This document shows, in pieces, positions 61,868 to 62,176 of a stretch of DNA of 62,176 nucleotides. Every line of letters begins with the position of its first letter. Positions within the stretch are counted from its first letter, which is position 1. The stretch is from a virus. Location: the IMG/VR virus record IMGVR_UViG_3300025137_003955, positions 1 through 62,176 of that record; one strand, given 5' to 3'. The notes beneath the pieces are model-generated. The model saw only the letters and a program-made list of their open reading frames with translations. It did no database searches and was not told where the DNA came from. A program made the translations under genes and the position numbers.

Positions 61868-62176
61868 TTACTTGGGTAACTTACCGTATGGGTTTTTGTA
61901 TTTTAAGTACTTAGGTGTGTCTTTAGCACTTCTTACCAACCAATAGATTACTATAAAGTTTAATCCTGGTACTATAAACATTAACTGCCACCAACCACTA
62001 TGACCTCTGTCATGTAATCTTCTTGCAGTTAGTGTTATGCTTTGTACGAGAGTTCCTAGTGTAAACAATGCTACTAACACTCCACTGTCTTTCATTTCTC
62101 CCCATGGTTCTAATATACTAAAGAATGTAAATCCTAGTACATAGTTATCCACTAGAGCCAATAGTCCAAATACTAT
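61868..62176 (-). CDS. DUF805 membrane protein, truncated by the window edge
   Basis: The reading frame stays open to the right edge; the internal TTG at 62161 is unlikely to be the start. The visible part has two hydrophobic spans (GVLVALFTLGTLVQSITL and LMFIVPGLNFIVIYWLV) separated by TARRLHDRGHSGWW, the DUF805 signature. Function unknown; possibly envelope-related. Confidence 0.8.
   Translation of the reverse strand: MVFGLLALVDNYVLGFTFFSILEPWGEMKDSGVLVALFTLGTLVQSITLTARRLHDRGHSGWWQLMFIVPGLNFIVIYWLVRSAKDTPKYLKYKNPYGKLPK

Overview
The window is AT-rich, dense, mostly leader-to-stop overlapping coding DNA that reads as part of a large T4-like marine myovirus genome. Supporting signs are a T4-type family B DNA polymerase, a gp45-like sliding clamp, a T4 RNase H-like 5'-3' exonuclease, a DsbA-like late-transcription protein, a very long tail-fibre gene, a phage tRNA-Arg(UCU) matching the AGA-rich codon use, and T4-type late promoter boxes (GATAAATA class). 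The gene set resembles pelagimyophages (phages of SAR11 and other AT-rich marine proteobacteria). The host is inferred, not proven.

Layout. (1) 1-6 kb: structural/tail-fibre genes, a degenerate 2OG-oxygenase-like gene, a HAD phosphatase and a TorF-like porin. (2) 6-30.8 kb, plus strand: replication and metabolism. It holds the polymerase, clamp and exonuclease; a scattered 7-deazaguanine set (DpdA-like transglycosylase, QueD-like, FolE, QueE; no QueC seen); a glycosyltransferase and NAD-sugar epimerase; glutaredoxin; a membrane-anchored cytochrome c; a MoxR ATPase with a VWA/HExxH partner; and many small phage proteins. Consensus promoters TTGACW-16/17-TATAAT precede many of these genes. (3) 30.8-62 kb, almost all minus strand: an island of carbohydrate-type enzymes. 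It contains eight tandem N-terminal-twitch radical SAM proteins, three of the window's four SGNH-like proteins, GT-A and GT10-like glycosyltransferases, a 1286-residue protein of about 12 repeated GT-A-like modules, a sugar-nucleotide 6-dehydrogenase, a sulfotransferase, a NeuB-like protein that has lost metal ligands, a carbamoyltransferase, a methyltransferase, a 2OG-Fe(II) oxygenase and a second outer-membrane beta-barrel (DUF481). The only promoters I can see in the island are late-type boxes.

How it fits together. FolE, QueD and QueE would make 7-carboxy-7-deazaguanine, which DpdA could insert into DNA; without QueC the end product may be the carboxy form. The minus-strand island looks like a late-expressed pathway that builds and decorates an unusual glycan or glycoconjugate, on virion fibres or on the host envelope. 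The substrate is not visible from sequence. A striking regulatory feature is that six late boxes and two early -10 boxes sit so close to an ATG that +1 would fall on the start codon, predicting leaderless mRNAs.
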